A DNA stretch of 64,000 bases from an uncultured Cryomorphaceae bacterium (GCA_902614915.1 CACMMX010000003.1:1-64000), one strand, 5' to 3'; shown: positions 8,482 through 18,144, numbered from the stretch's first letter. The notes: a model not told the origin generated them from the letters alone. Numbers and translations: made by a program.

Positions 8482-9180
8482 TTAAGCAGGTTCATGCAAC
8501 AAGTCCAAGAAGTCCATTGCACTGTCTTCGAGCTTATAAACCACTCGGTCAACTCGTGTAACTAAAAAGTTATAGCCGAAATACGCCACAATCCCTACAA
8601 GAAGCCCAGCAACGGTTGTGGTCATTGCCGTATAAATCCCTTCTGCCATCATATCTAACTTGATTTGACCGCCTGCATTAGCCATTTCTTTGAAGGTCAA
8701 AATCATACCAATGACAGTTCCCAAAAATCCAATCATAGGGGCTCCTCCAGAAATAGTAGCTAGTATGGGTAGTCCTTTTTCAAGTCTTGTAACTTCTAGT
8801 TTTCCCTGATTTTCTATTGCCTGAGTAATATCTCCAAGTGGCTTGCCAATACGACTAATGCCCTTTTCAATCATGCGCGCAACGGGCGTGCTTTCCGCCT
8901 TGCATAATTCGCCGGCAGCATCAAGCTTACTGTCTAAAACCATGTCCTTGATGTTGTTCATGAAGTTAGGGTCCACCTTGTTTGCCGAGCGTATAGCACC
9001 GAATCGCTCCAAGAAAATATATACAGCTAATACGCTGAGTACACCGAGAAAAGTCATAATTAGAATTCCTCCAATTCCACCGGAGGTCATGAGCTCAAGT
9101 ATGGTCATGGTTTTTTCAGTTGGTTCTTCTGCTAATAAGGCATCTGTGCCGGTTTGAATTTGAAGGAATAATGTGCTCAT
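8482..9180 (-). CDS. exbB: MotA/TolQ/ExbB family proton channel
   Basis: Three membrane helices are visible in this 232-residue protein: about 35-58 (GGILIMTFLGVLSVLAVYIF), about 140-165 with the conserved P-M-I-G-F-L-G-T-V-I-G-M signature, and about 185-210 (TTTVAGLLVGIVAYFGYNF). This is the standard ExbB/TolQ architecture with a large cytoplasmic loop between helices 1 and 2. It is the first gene of the minus-strand operon exbB-exbD-tonB-like-folC-hypothetical. The N-terminal 30 residues before the first helix are longer than usual; Met25 and Met31 are possible alternative starts. Confidence 0.92.
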   Translation of the reverse strand: MSTLFLQIQTGTDALLAEEPTEKTMTILELMTSGGIGGILIMTFLGVLSVLAVYIFLERFGAIRSANKVDPNFMNNIKDMVLDSKLDAAGELCKAESTPVARMIEKGISRIGKPLGDITQAIENQGKLEVTRLEKGLPILATISGGAPMIGFLGTVIGMILTFKEMANAGGQIKLDMMAEGIYTAMTTTVAGLLVGIVAYFGYNFLVTRVDRVVYKLEDSAMDFLDLLHEPA

Positions 9181-9206
9181 TTTTTCTATGTGATTTACTC
9201 AAATAT

Positions 9207-9240
9207 CAATAAAAAGAAAGCCCCCGCTTCGCGGAGGCTT
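9207..9240 (-). terminator. Rho-independent terminator after nhaD
   Basis: On the minus strand AAGCCTCCGC-GAA-GCGGGGGCTT forms a 10-bp stem (one U-G pair) followed by TCTTTTTATT. The mismatch would be A-C on the plus strand, so the hairpin works best leftward, 27 bases after the nhaD stop and before exbB. Confidence 0.85.
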
Positions 9241-9266
9241 TTGAAATATCAACAACTTGAATCGAA

Positions 9267-10580
9267 TCAAGCTAAGATCATATTTTGAAGAATATAAATT
9301 CCTGCTCCCGCAAAATAACCAACGAGTGCATACAGTGAAATATTCTTTAAATACCAACCAAAATCTATTTTTTCTAATCCCATAACGGCCACACCAGCTG
9401 CCGATCCTATGATTAATGCCGAACCTCCCGTACCTGCACAATAAGCGAGGAATTGCCAAAAAGTCCCATCCTGCATGAATAAACCAGCATCTGTTACTTC
9501 ATACATACCCATTGCAGCAGCAACTAATGGGACATTATCCACAATGGAAGATAATAGACCAATAATAGTTCCAACAATATACACTCCTTCTTGCGTGTCA
9601 GTGCCAATACTAGTATCCAATGCTGTTGCTAAATCTTCCAATTGTCCCATACTTTGAAGAGAGGCAACGGCTAGGAGAATTCCCAGGAAGAACAATACAG
9701 AGGGAGTGTCTATCTTTTGCAGTACGCCCAATGGACTTAAGTGGTGTTTTACGTCAGAAGGCTTTCTCCTGTGCAAGATGTCCGTAATTAACCATAACAC
9801 ACCCAAAGACAGCATCATTCCCATAAAGGGAGGTAGATGCGTAACTGTTTTAAATATAGGCACAAAAATCAACCCTGCAACACCAGTAAAAAAAACAAAA
9901 TTTCGTTCAAGTGGCGTTGTAGAATCGAGATAATGATTTGCTATCTCCACACGTTGAGGTCGGGTTACATTTCCCTTCAATCGAAAGGATAAAAGTGCTA
10001 ACGGAGCAAATAAAGTAAACAATGAGGGCACAATAAGCTGAGTAATTACGGTACCTGCAGTGATTTGTCCTTTTATCCATAACATCGTTGTAGTTACGTC
10101 ACCTATTGGAGACCATGCACCGCCGGCATTGGCTGCAACTACTACCATTCCTGCAAAAAACCATCGATCTCTTTGATTTGCGATTAACTTTCGAAGCAAA
10201 CTCACCATAACGATAGAGGTAGTTAAATTATCCAGAGCAGCGGAGAAAAAGAAACTGAGTAAACCAATAATCCACATTAATTTTACTTTGTTCGTGGTTT
10301 TAATTCGATTGGTAATAACGGAAAAGCCTTCGTGCGCATCCACCAATTCCACAATTGTCATGGCGCCAATTAGGAAGAACAGGATGGACGAAATCTCGCT
10401 GAGGTGGTGCAGCAAATGTTGTTCGACTTCATGAAAATGCTCGCTGGCCAGAATGTATAAGGTCCATGTAACCACCCCAGTAACGAGAGCCGCCGCTGCT
10501 TTATTAATTTTCAGTTGGTGTTCAAAAGCTATGGCTGCATAGCCAAGCACGAAAACCACTAGCATCAATGTGTAGGTCAT
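9267..10580 (-). CDS. nhaD: Na+/H+ antiporter NhaD
   Basis: This inner-membrane antiporter (437 residues) has 11 or more hydrophobic segments. The start MTYTLMLVVFVLGYAAIAFEH and the segments DNLTTSIVMVSLL, NAGGAWSPIGDVTTTMLW and SSIVDNVPLVAAAMGMY are diagnostic for NhaD in the ArsB/NhaD ion-transporter superfamily; the paired D-N motifs recur in the two halves. NhaD exports Na+ or Li+ in exchange for protons, common in marine and haloalkaliphilic bacteria. Seven bases separate it from the upstream amino-acid dehydrogenase gene, so the two are probably one transcript, ended by the terminator just downstream. Confidence 0.93.
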   Translation of the reverse strand: MTYTLMLVVFVLGYAAIAFEHQLKINKAAAALVTGVVTWTLYILASEHFHEVEQHLLHHLSEISSILFFLIGAMTIVELVDAHEGFSVITNRIKTTNKVKLMWIIGLLSFFFSAALDNLTTSIVMVSLLRKLIANQRDRWFFAGMVVVAANAGGAWSPIGDVTTTMLWIKGQITAGTVITQLIVPSLFTLFAPLALLSFRLKGNVTRPQRVEIANHYLDSTTPLERNFVFFTGVAGLIFVPIFKTVTHLPPFMGMMLSLGVLWLITDILHRRKPSDVKHHLSPLGVLQKIDTPSVLFFLGILLAVASLQSMGQLEDLATALDTSIGTDTQEGVYIVGTIIGLLSSIVDNVPLVAAAMGMYEVTDAGLFMQDGTFWQFLAYCAGTGGSALIIGSAAGVAVMGLEKIDFGWYLKNISLYALVGYFAGAGIYILQNMILA

Positions 10581-10587
10581 ATGGATA

Positions 10588-11814
10588 TTAGATTAACAGT
10601 TTTAATGCGTTTGTATATGCTTTTGAAGTAATATTCACTCGTTCGTTTTTAATGGATTCAATGTTCTTTAATGCCTTTAAAATAGTTTGACTAACATCAT
10701 AAAATATAGCCGTGTCTGTTAATTCGATATTTTCTTCCATAAGGTAGCCAAAAACTCTTGCCATACCGCAATTTGAGATAAAATCTGGTATCACTGCACA
10801 TTTTTTATCTGCATGTTCTGCAATTGGTCCGTAAAAAATTTCTTCATCAGCAAAAGGTACGTTGGCACCAGATGAAATTATTTCAAGCCCATTATCAAGT
10901 AATTGAGCCAATTGCATTTTTGTAACCAGTCTAGATGACGCTGCAGGTATAAATACTTCTGCGCCTAAACTCCAGATTTCTTGATTGACTTTTTCAAATG
11001 ACAAAAGACTCTCTGAGACCAATGAATTACCATCTTTGGCATTAAATAATGCTGTGATTTTATGCCGAGAAAAACCATCAGGATTCATTAATCCACCAGC
11101 TTTATCTATTATTCCAACAATCTGAGCACCCATCTCGCTCAGGTAAAAAGCGGCGCTCGAGGCGACGTTCCCCCAGCCTTGGATAATGATTCGCTTACCT
11201 TCTATTTGTTCTCCCCACAAATTATATAAATGAGCTACACTAACTGCGGTCCCATAACCTGTAATCAAATCACCCACTTTCAGTGAAAAAGCTCCTTTGG
11301 GAAAAAGTGCTTGGTCTGTTATATTTAAACTAACACCGTCTTGTAACTGCTTGATTTTTCTGGCTTTTGTAAAATCTCCCGGTTGATAGTGACCGTTAAG
11401 CACGCCCTCCTGAGGGTGTAGAATACCTAACTCACTTGTAATTGGAATAACCTCTTTTTTTTGGTCTACATTGAGGTCTCCACCGGTTCCATAGTAGTTC
11501 TTTAACAAGGGGTAAATAGCTTTATACCATCGCCCTAGAACCCCTTCTTTTCTTGGGTCATTCGGGTCAAAGTCAATACCGCTTTTTGCTCCGCCAATTG
11601 CGGGGCCGGCAATGGTGAATTTGATTTCCATGGTTTTTGCTAATGATAGTACTTCTTCTTGAGTTAATCCCTTTCTCATGCGCGTTCCACCACCAGCAGC
11701 ACCGCCTCTTAAACTGTTTATGATCACCCAGCCTTTAGCCGCTGTTAACGTGTCATTCCAGTGAAAAACGATTTCTGCTGGGCGATCTTCAAATTCGCGC
11801 AATTGATCTTTCAT
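10588..11814 (-). CDS. Glu/Leu/Phe/Val dehydrogenase family protein
   Basis: This 408-residue NAD(P)-dependent amino-acid dehydrogenase performs reversible oxidative deamination. G-G-A-K-S-G-I (residues 75-81 region) contains the substrate-binding or catalytic lysine of the ELFV family, and R-G-G-A-A-G-G-G-T-R is upstream. The Rossmann domain starts around residue 215 with G-W-G-N-V-A-S-S-A-A, and P-A-A-S-S-R follows. The insertion of about 30 residues after GVLNGHYQPGDF is unlike typical glutamate dehydrogenases, so substrate specificity (glutamate, leucine or another) is left open. It lies 33 bases after anmK and 7 before nhaD on the same strand. Confidence 0.88.
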   Translation of the reverse strand: MKDQLREFEDRPAEIVFHWNDTLTAAKGWVIINSLRGGAAGGGTRMRKGLTQEEVLSLAKTMEIKFTIAGPAIGGAKSGIDFDPNDPRKEGVLGRWYKAIYPLLKNYYGTGGDLNVDQKKEVIPITSELGILHPQEGVLNGHYQPGDFTKARKIKQLQDGVSLNITDQALFPKGAFSLKVGDLITGYGTAVSVAHLYNLWGEQIEGKRIIIQGWGNVASSAAFYLSEMGAQIVGIIDKAGGLMNPDGFSRHKITALFNAKDGNSLVSESLLSFEKVNQEIWSLGAEVFIPAASSRLVTKMQLAQLLDNGLEIISSGANVPFADEEIFYGPIAEHADKKCAVIPDFISNCGMARVFGYLMEENIELTDTAIFYDVSQTILKALKNIESIKNERVNITSKAYTNALKLLI

Positions 11815-11847
11815 TGCCTCTGTATTTAGGGAAGTCTAAGGTAGTGC

Positions 11848-12900
11848 TTAAGGCCAAAAAATTTTCCCTGAACTGTGATTTTTACCACTGCCTGTGGTAT
11901 GACCGAGAACATTGGGGTTTTTATCCATTCTTAGTTGGGCCAGTAGCGCAAAAATTATAGCTTCTTTGAAATTCACAATGTCTTTATCTGGTCGCACCAA
12001 TTCAACCCCATAATAACGAATTCTGTCTAGAAGATAGTCATTCCATGCTCCTCCGCCAGTGACTAAGGTTCTTTTATTCTCGAGGACTGCTCCAATCTGC
12101 ATGGCAATATGTTCGCAGAAAGTCGCAAGTGCATCCGCTGGTAGTAAGTAGTCAATGATATTTAAAACATGTGCCTCCACCCATTCTGCCCCTAGGCTTT
12201 TTGGAGGTTTTTTATCGTAGTACGTCAAACTATTGAGTTCATCCAAGACCCATAGATTGATTGACCCGGAAGCTGCTATTTTTCCACCCTTATCAAAAGG
12301 TATATTTAATTCCTTTGCAAAAGAGTTTAGTACATAATTGACAGGGCAAATATCAAAAGCGCTTTCAACACCCATCGTTAGAATGGGGGAGCCCAGACTA
12401 ACATTGGAAAACCCACCAAGATTTAGAGCAGCTTCGAAGTCTCCAAAGAGCAAGGAATCTCCCATGGGTACGAGTGGTGCACCCTGACCGCCTAATAAAA
12501 CATCTTGAACTCTAAAGTCAGTAACAACTGGAACATTTACCTGTGTAGCTATTGTTTTAAGACAGCCTGCTTGAAAGGTGAATTTATTTTTAGGTTCATG
12601 GAATACAGTTTGACCATGCGTACCTATAAGGTTAATAGGCACCGCGCAAGTTGATTGTATCTTATGAATACATTCAACCGTCCAACGTGCAAATGCAACA
12701 TCCACTCGGTTCTTCAGCGACGCATTTTTAAAGCAGTCGGTTACTAATTTCTTAAGATCATTAGGATAGCTAAACTCATAACTCTCAATAAGTTCCCAAG
12801 TCTGGTTTTGGTCTTTATTAAATCTGACAATAGCAGCATCCATTCCATCCAAGGAGGTGCCGCTCATTAAGCCTAAAACATTGCGAGTTGCTTCGTACAT
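11848..12900 (-). CDS. anmK: Anhydro-N-acetylmuramic acid kinase
   Basis: The cytoplasmic sugar kinase AnmK (350 residues) opens and phosphorylates 1,6-anhydro-MurNAc to MurNAc-6-phosphate during peptidoglycan recycling. The N-terminal ATP-binding signature L-M-S-G-T-S-L-D-G-M-D follows the start directly, and further family segments are G-T-H-G-Q-T-V-F-H, F-R-V-Q-D-V-L-L-G-G-Q-G-A-P-L-V-P and V-T-G-G-G-A-W-N. Length is slightly short of the E. coli enzyme (369). It diverges from the acyl-CoA dehydrogenase with only 30 bases between start codons, so the two promoters must overlap or lie within coding sequence. Confidence 0.95.
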   Translation of the reverse strand: MYEATRNVLGLMSGTSLDGMDAAIVRFNKDQNQTWELIESYEFSYPNDLKKLVTDCFKNASLKNRVDVAFARWTVECIHKIQSTCAVPINLIGTHGQTVFHEPKNKFTFQAGCLKTIATQVNVPVVTDFRVQDVLLGGQGAPLVPMGDSLLFGDFEAALNLGGFSNVSLGSPILTMGVESAFDICPVNYVLNSFAKELNIPFDKGGKIAASGSINLWVLDELNSLTYYDKKPPKSLGAEWVEAHVLNIIDYLLPADALATFCEHIAMQIGAVLENKRTLVTGGGAWNDYLLDRIRYYGVELVRPDKDIVNFKEAIIFALLAQLRMDKNPNVLGHTTGSGKNHSSGKIFWP

Positions 12901-12930
12901 TTAATAACCCAATAATAAAGAGAATTTTCG

Positions 12931-14076
12931 ATGAACTTTAACCTATCTGAGGAACATTTGATGATTCGCGATGCGGCAAGAGATTTTGCGCGTACCGAAT
13001 TACTCCCAGGCGTTATTGAACGTGATACCAACCAAACATTTCCGCACGAACAGATTAAAAAACTTGGCGAACTGGGTTTTATGGGAATGATGGTAGATCC
13101 TAAATACTCCGGATCTGGATTGGATACCATTGCTTATGTCTTAGCCATAGAAGAGCTCTCAAAGATAGATGCTTCAGCATCTGTTGTGGTTAGCGTAAAC
13201 AACAGTTTAGTGTGCTGGGGTCTTGATACTTTTGGTTCTGAAGCTCAAAAAGAAAAATATCTACCAAAGCTTGCCTTAGGTAAACAAATAGGGGCATTTT
13301 GCTTAAGTGAACCAGAGGCTGGTTCTGATGCTACTTCTCAGAGCACAACAGCCGAGGATAAAGGAGATTATTACCTGCTTAACGGAACTAAGAATTGGAT
13401 AACCAATGGCGGTACATGTGAAATAGCACTTGTTATAGCACAAACAGATCGGGAAAAAGGACATAGAGGAATTAATGTTCTTATTGTCGAAAAAGGAATG
13501 GAAGGATTTGTAGTTGGCCAAAAAGAAGATAAACTAGGTATTCGAGGTTCGGATACACATACGTTATTGTTTAATGATGTTCGAGTTCCAAAAGATAATA
13601 GAATTGGTGATGATGGATTTGGATTTAAGTTCGCCATGAAGACTTTAAGCGGGGGTAGAATTGGCATTGCAGCACAGGCATTAGGCATTGCACAAGGAGC
13701 CTTAGATATAGCCTTAACCTACTCTAAAGAACGAGAAACCTTTGGAAAGCCCTTATATGAACACCAGGCCATTGCATTTAAATTAGCAGACATGGAAATG
13801 AAAATTGAGCAAGCACGTATGTTAGTTTATAAGGCAGCTTGGCTGAAAGATAAAGATATGCCTCACGATAAGGCTAGTGCCATGGCCAAGTTAGCTGCAT
13901 CAGAGGCTGCCATGTGGGTAAGTACAGAAGCGGTTCAAGTACTTGGTGGATATGGCTATGTGAAAGAATACCATGTGGAACGATTGATGCGCGATGCCAA
14001 GATTACGCAAATTTATGAGGGAACTTCAGAAATTCAGCGGATCGTGATATCAAGGGACTTAATAAGAAACTCTTAG
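12931..14076 (+). CDS. Acyl-CoA dehydrogenase (short/medium-chain, butyryl-CoA type)
   Basis: This FAD enzyme (381 residues) catalyses alpha,beta-dehydrogenation of acyl-CoA. The catalytic Glu is E363 in Y-E-G-T-S-E, the position used by short- and medium-chain enzymes. FAD/substrate segments are visible: A-F-C-L-S-E-P-E-A-G-S-D, W-I-T-N-G, and Q-V-L-G-G-Y-G-Y near the C-terminus. It is not flanked by other beta-oxidation genes. The stop overlaps the convergent murF stop by four bases, so no terminator hairpin separates the two. Confidence 0.94.
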   Translation: MNFNLSEEHLMIRDAARDFARTELLPGVIERDTNQTFPHEQIKKLGELGFMGMMVDPKYSGSGLDTIAYVLAIEELSKIDASASVVVSVNNSLVCWGLDTFGSEAQKEKYLPKLALGKQIGAFCLSEPEAGSDATSQSTTAEDKGDYYLLNGTKNWITNGGTCEIALVIAQTDREKGHRGINVLIVEKGMEGFVVGQKEDKLGIRGSDTHTLLFNDVRVPKDNRIGDDGFGFKFAMKTLSGGRIGIAAQALGIAQGALDIALTYSKERETFGKPLYEHQAIAFKLADMEMKIEQARMLVYKAAWLKDKDMPHDKASAMAKLAASEAAMWVSTEAVQVLGGYGYVKEYHVERLMRDAKITQIYEGTSEIQRIVISRDLIRNS

Positions 14077-15347
14077 AGCATATTCATAAGAGTTTCTAGG
14101 GCAATTACTCTTGAGCCCTTAAGTAAAATAGATGCGTCCCTCGGGGCGCCTTTTTCTTTCCAATAATCTGCAAGTGCCTCTGTGCTTTCAAATTTTGCTC
14201 CGCCCCAATCGGTCGCACTAAAATACCTACCTATTAGAATAGATTGATTCTGAAGGTTAAGTGCGATTAGATAATCCACTATAGATTGATGCTCAAATGC
14301 ACATGCTTCACCCAATTCAAACATATCACCAAGTATTAAGATACCGTCTTTTCTGTGCCACTTTGAAAAGCTATCAATACTGAGTTTCATACTGCTAGGA
14401 TTGGCATTGTACGCATCAAGTAAAACTTTATTGCTTTCAGTTGTTCGCCATTCTACTCTATTCATTTTTGGCACATAAGACTCTATGGCTTCTTTAATAC
14501 AGTTTGGAGCTACCTTGTAATAATGACCAATACAGGCTGCTGCTGCTATATTCTGCTCGTTAAAGGAACCGCTTAGTAAACTTTGAATGCTATAGGAGCT
14601 TTGCTCAGAAAAAATGTTTATCCGGGCAAATTCTGACGAGCTGGAGGGAGCCCAAGTTATTAAGCCAGCATTCTGACCAAAGCCAAATGTTTGGATACCT
14701 TCACTATTTTTCGTTTGAAGAACGTCATCAAAGCTGACCATGGCTTTTTGCTTGGTTTTTCTTAAGTAATCGTACAATTCAGACTTTCCTTTTATTACTC
14801 CTTCAACGCCTCCAAAACCCTCTAAATGCGCTTTGCCAAAATTGGTAATATATCCAATGTTTGGCTCACAAATAGAGGACAATAATGCGATTTCACTTTG
14901 GTGATTGGCTCCCATCTCAATGATTGCGATGTCACTATTTATTGGAATGTTTAATAAGGATAATGGAACTCCAATATGGTTGTTGAAATTTCCTTTTGTT
15001 GCAAAAGTCTCATATTGTTTACTAAGAACTGCACGAAAAAGTTCCTTGCAAGTAGTTTTTCCATTACTACCAGTTAAGCCTATTATTGGAATACCTAAAT
15101 GCCTGCGATAGGACCTGGCACAGTCTTGTAAGGATTCAAGCACATCAGCCACTTTAATAATCCTTGAGTCATGGAAAATTCCTTCATCAACTATGGCGAA
15201 CTTTGCTCCGGAATCTAAAGCTTTTAATGCATATTCGTTTCCATTAAACCGTTCTCCTTTTAAGGCGAAAAAGATTGAGTTATTAGGGATATTTCGAGAG
15301 TCCGTAGTGACTCCTGAACTCATAAGAAATGCCTCAAATGGAACCAT
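14073..15347 (-). CDS. murF: UDP-N-acetylmuramoyl-tripeptide--D-alanyl-D-alanine ligase
   Basis: MurF (424 residues) adds D-Ala-D-Ala to the UDP-MurNAc tripeptide with ATP, the last cytoplasmic step of the peptidoglycan precursor. The N-terminal domain contains the T-D-S-R motif at 15-18, the P-loop G-S-N-G-K-T-T is at 93-99, then I-E-M-G-A-N-H-Q-S-E-I (metal and substrate site), and D-A-Y-N-A-N-P-S-S-M in the C-terminal domain. It lies downstream of gldJ on the same strand, an order I recall from other flavobacteria, though a terminator separates them here. Confidence 0.95.
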   Translation of the reverse strand: MVPFEAFLMSSGVTTDSRNIPNNSIFFALKGERFNGNEYALKALDSGAKFAIVDEGIFHDSRIIKVADVLESLQDCARSYRRHLGIPIIGLTGSNGKTTCKELFRAVLSKQYETFATKGNFNNHIGVPLSLLNIPINSDIAIIEMGANHQSEIALLSSICEPNIGYITNFGKAHLEGFGGVEGVIKGKSELYDYLRKTKQKAMVSFDDVLQTKNSEGIQTFGFGQNAGLITWAPSSSSEFARINIFSEQSSYSIQSLLSGSFNEQNIAAAACIGHYYKVAPNCIKEAIESYVPKMNRVEWRTTESNKVLLDAYNANPSSMKLSIDSFSKWHRKDGILILGDMFELGEACAFEHQSIVDYLIALNLQNQSILIGRYFSATDWGGAKFESTEALADYWKEKGAPRDASILLKGSRVIALETLMNML

Positions 15348-15382
15348 AGCAATCCTAAATTTGAATAATGTGAATTTACATA

Positions 15383-15408
15383 ATAAAAAACCCCGCCAAA
15401 GCGGGGCT
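15383..15408 (-). terminator. Rho-independent terminator between gldJ and murF
   Basis: On the minus strand GCCCCGC-TTTG-GCGGGG precedes a run of six T, followed by ATTA. The stem has six G-C pairs, 22 bases after the gldJ stop and just before the murF start, so murF needs its own promoter or read-through. Confidence 0.85.
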
Positions 15409-15429
15409 TAAAGTCTTTGTTACATTCAT

Positions 15430-17013
15430 CTACATTCTGTAGCGTTTGAAATTCTTCTTTTTGACTTTCGTAGGACGCTTTTTCTGAGCATTATTCTCAT
15501 TCTGGAAACCTAAACGGTCCATAGCACAGCGAAATCCGATATCATCTGTTGCTTGGTCCTCCTCTAAGTATCTTCTTGTTCCAGGACTTAACCAATATGC
15601 TCTGTCTTTCCAACTTCCTCCTTTGTATACACGTGATGTGTTTCCAATCAAGGTTGTATTACCGTAATTATACATGGCAGCTTCTCCTTCTTGTATTGGA
15701 TTGGCATAATTTTGAGAACTTTCTTCGTCACCATCGATATAGTCACGATAATCTGACTTGGAATAGTTACGACGATTTACGTTTTCTTCTATGCGTTCAG
15801 ATCGAACCGGAAGTTGACCGGGTAAGCGCACAATAATAGTATCGCCATTACGAATCTCCTTCTGTGGTTCTTGTAAAACTTCCAATGATCCAATGTCTTG
15901 ATAGTTTTTATCAAACTGCTTGAATTCATTACCGCGGAAAGCACGGAAATCATTTACATCAGAAGAGCTGGTTGGACGGTATATGTCAAGCACCCACTCA
16001 CTTACGTTTCCAGCCATATCATAAAGACCGAAATCGTTTGGAGGATAGAAACGAACTTGCATAGTTACATCCGCTTCATCGTTTAGCCAACCGGAAGTAC
16101 CCATATTATCCCCACGCCCTCTCTTGAAGTTCGCAAGAATTTCTCCTCTATCTCCATTATCAGGATTACGAGTCCCGTTACCGTTCCATGTGTATTTATT
16201 TTTATCCGTTACCCTATTGTATATGCGCTTTCCGCCGTCCGCATAGGCTGCGTACTCCCACTCTGCTTCCGTGGGAAGGCGGTATTTGGGAAGAATAATT
16301 CCATCTTCTATTCTCGCAGGACGACCTTCTTTACCATAGGTACTGTTTGGATTCAAATCTTTTAAACCTTTCTTATTTTGTTGAACGTATTCGCCTTGTT
16401 TATAGAGGTAAACTTCAGTATTAAAATTATCTGCATCTATTTGATCGGTCATTTCTTTTAGAATACCTTTTTTAATCAGTATAGCTTCATTAACACGGTC
16501 AGTTCTCCACGAACAAAAACGTTGTGCTTGTAACCAGCTAACACCAACTACAGGGTAATAATTGTATGCCGGATGACGTAAATAATTCTCCACAAAGTTA
16601 TCATTATAAGCTAATTTGTCTCTCCAAACCAAGGTATCTGGAAGTGCACTTTTGTAAATTTCTGGGTAATAGTCGTAATCATAAACCCGACGCAACCAAT
16701 AGAGATATTCGCGATAATCTAAATTGGTGACTTCATTTTCGTCCATGTAGAACGAACTTACTGTTACCCGACGAGGAATATTATTCCAATCTTTCACAAA
16801 ATCTTCTTCTACCTGCCCCATCATGAAGGTTCCTCCCTCAACAAAAACAAGTCCTGGACCAACTTCTTGGCCTTTGAAATCAAGATTGGCTTGAAAACCG
16901 CCATTATTTTTATTATTAATTACCCAACCTGTCGAGTTCGACGAAGGACCTGCGCAACTAATTAATATAGTCGTCGTTAATGTTGCAATCGAAAATTGAA
17001 TGAACTTATTCAT
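15430..17013 (-). CDS. gldJ: Gliding motility / T9SS lipoprotein GldJ
   Basis: This 527-residue lipoprotein has the lipobox L-I-S-C, with lipidated Cys20 after a hydrophobic signal. The N-terminal STGWVINNKNNGGF and the formylglycine-generating-enzyme-like (SUMF1) fold follow: G-G-T-F-M-M-G around 60, Y-P-V-V-G-V-S-W, R-L-P-T-E-A-E-W-E-Y-A, L-Y-D-M-A-G-N-V-S-E-W-V and G-G-S-W-K-D at the end, closing with a basic tail (KKRPTKVKKKNFKRYRM). GldJ, like its paralogue GldK, forms part of the outer-membrane-associated T9SS ring region and is needed for gliding and secretion in Flavobacterium johnsoniae. The upstream porP/sprF gene is 20 bases away, so they form one transcript. Confidence 0.95.
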   Translation of the reverse strand: MNKFIQFSIATLTTTILISCAGPSSNSTGWVINNKNNGGFQANLDFKGQEVGPGLVFVEGGTFMMGQVEEDFVKDWNNIPRRVTVSSFYMDENEVTNLDYREYLYWLRRVYDYDYYPEIYKSALPDTLVWRDKLAYNDNFVENYLRHPAYNYYPVVGVSWLQAQRFCSWRTDRVNEAILIKKGILKEMTDQIDADNFNTEVYLYKQGEYVQQNKKGLKDLNPNSTYGKEGRPARIEDGIILPKYRLPTEAEWEYAAYADGGKRIYNRVTDKNKYTWNGNGTRNPDNGDRGEILANFKRGRGDNMGTSGWLNDEADVTMQVRFYPPNDFGLYDMAGNVSEWVLDIYRPTSSSDVNDFRAFRGNEFKQFDKNYQDIGSLEVLQEPQKEIRNGDTIIVRLPGQLPVRSERIEENVNRRNYSKSDYRDYIDGDEESSQNYANPIQEGEAAMYNYGNTTLIGNTSRVYKGGSWKDRAYWLSPGTRRYLEEDQATDDIGFRCAMDRLGFQNENNAQKKRPTKVKKKNFKRYRM

Positions 17014-17033
17014 ATGATTGATATTATTATATT

Positions 17034-18020
17034 TTAAAATTTAGGACACTTAAGTGCCTTAAGTTTAGTTGATCTAACCCTACAAGGAAATTTGTACCCT
17101 AGGCTAACTTCGTGAGAACCTCCTAAAGTATTTGTTAAATCACTGATGGTATAATCATAGCTATATCCAAAAGTCCAAGGAACATCGGGAGGTGTAATTC
17201 CAAGAATAAAAATAACAGCATCTGGGTTAAAACTTCCTTGTCTTACTGCGAGCCCTCCAGCTAGTGGACCGCGCGCAAAGCTCAAGCCAGCAGTTAATTG
17301 GGAAGCTGATCCCTGGAGTTGATAAACTATATTAGGAACTAAATATGACTGCAAACTATTGTGTAATCGTTTTCTTCCGATTGGCAAGTTAGCACCTGCA
17401 TGTGCAGTTAACTTGATTGGTAATCTACTTTGACTGAGAAAGGCTTCATTTGGCTCTGTTAGGTGATGTCCAACAATGCCAAGATACCATTTGTCTGTAA
17501 ATCCTAACATTCCAAAGCTCAAGTCAAGGTGATTATTGAAGTTGCTCCCTGGTGGTACTTCTTGGGTGGGGAGTACAAATCCGTAAAATGGGTCGATCAT
17601 GTCTGGGAATGTAAATTGTCCCCAATCAAGTGCTCGTTGTCTGAATGTTGCTTGAAAACCACTGAGTAATGTAAAGTCTCTATTAACCTCGAGGTGATAG
17701 CTGTATACCATGCTCACCTCCGTTAGATTCAAGGCACCATTACCCGCGTCGTCTCTTAATGCGATTAGTCCTATGCCTCCATTTAATTTATCCACATACT
17801 GGTCGTATGAAGCAGAATATGTTTGATAAACACCCAATTCTGGGTATTGATTTCTGTAGTTCGTATGAACTGTAGGACACCTTTGGAGTCCCGCAAAGGC
17901 AGGATTTAAATATATTGGGTTAGCATAATATTGGCTAAAATGAGCATCTTGAGCAATACTTAATAGGCTCATAATAAGGGCGGTACATGCCAAAAATATT
18001 CGTTGTTTCAATGCGTTCAT
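17034..18020 (-). CDS. Type IX secretion membrane protein, PorP/SprF family
   Basis: The chosen ATG gives 328 residues, beginning MNALKQRIFLA with a signal peptide ending at S-I-A-Q; the open frame extends 31 codons further upstream, but that part has no family resemblance. The mature start, A-H-F-S-Q-Y-Y-A-N-P-I-Y-L-N-P-A-F-A-G, is the hallmark of the PorP/SprF family, and the rest is an outer-membrane barrel with alternating strands. PorP-type proteins anchor T9SS-exported substrates or link to PorE-like proteins. Such paralogues often follow giant adhesin genes; none is here. This copy heads the gldJ transcript and diverges from porU. Confidence 0.92.
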   Translation of the reverse strand: MNALKQRIFLACTALIMSLLSIAQDAHFSQYYANPIYLNPAFAGLQRCPTVHTNYRNQYPELGVYQTYSASYDQYVDKLNGGIGLIALRDDAGNGALNLTEVSMVYSYHLEVNRDFTLLSGFQATFRQRALDWGQFTFPDMIDPFYGFVLPTQEVPPGSNFNNHLDLSFGMLGFTDKWYLGIVGHHLTEPNEAFLSQSRLPIKLTAHAGANLPIGRKRLHNSLQSYLVPNIVYQLQGSASQLTAGLSFARGPLAGGLAVRQGSFNPDAVIFILGITPPDVPWTFGYSYDYTISDLTNTLGGSHEVSLGYKFPCRVRSTKLKALKCPKF

Positions 18021-18107
18021 TGATGTAACTATGTTTCGAGTGACAAGTATAAGCAAAAAAAGTACGATTTTCACTTCACTTTCGTTTGATGTTAAACGCT
18101 TTTTACA

Positions 18108-18137
18108 TTGCATTTGTTATGTCTTGAGTTAATTTTG
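18108..18137 (+). promoter_or_regulatory. Bacteroidota sigma-A promoter of porU-porV-pdhA
   Basis: TTG, a 19-base spacer and TAATTTTG match the Bacteroidota -33/-7 consensus (TTG-N19-TAnnTTTG) exactly. The -7 box ends 7 bases before the porU ATG; with initiation about 5 bases after the box, the leader would be roughly 0-4 bases. Confidence 0.8.
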
Positions 18138-18144
18138 TTTTTAA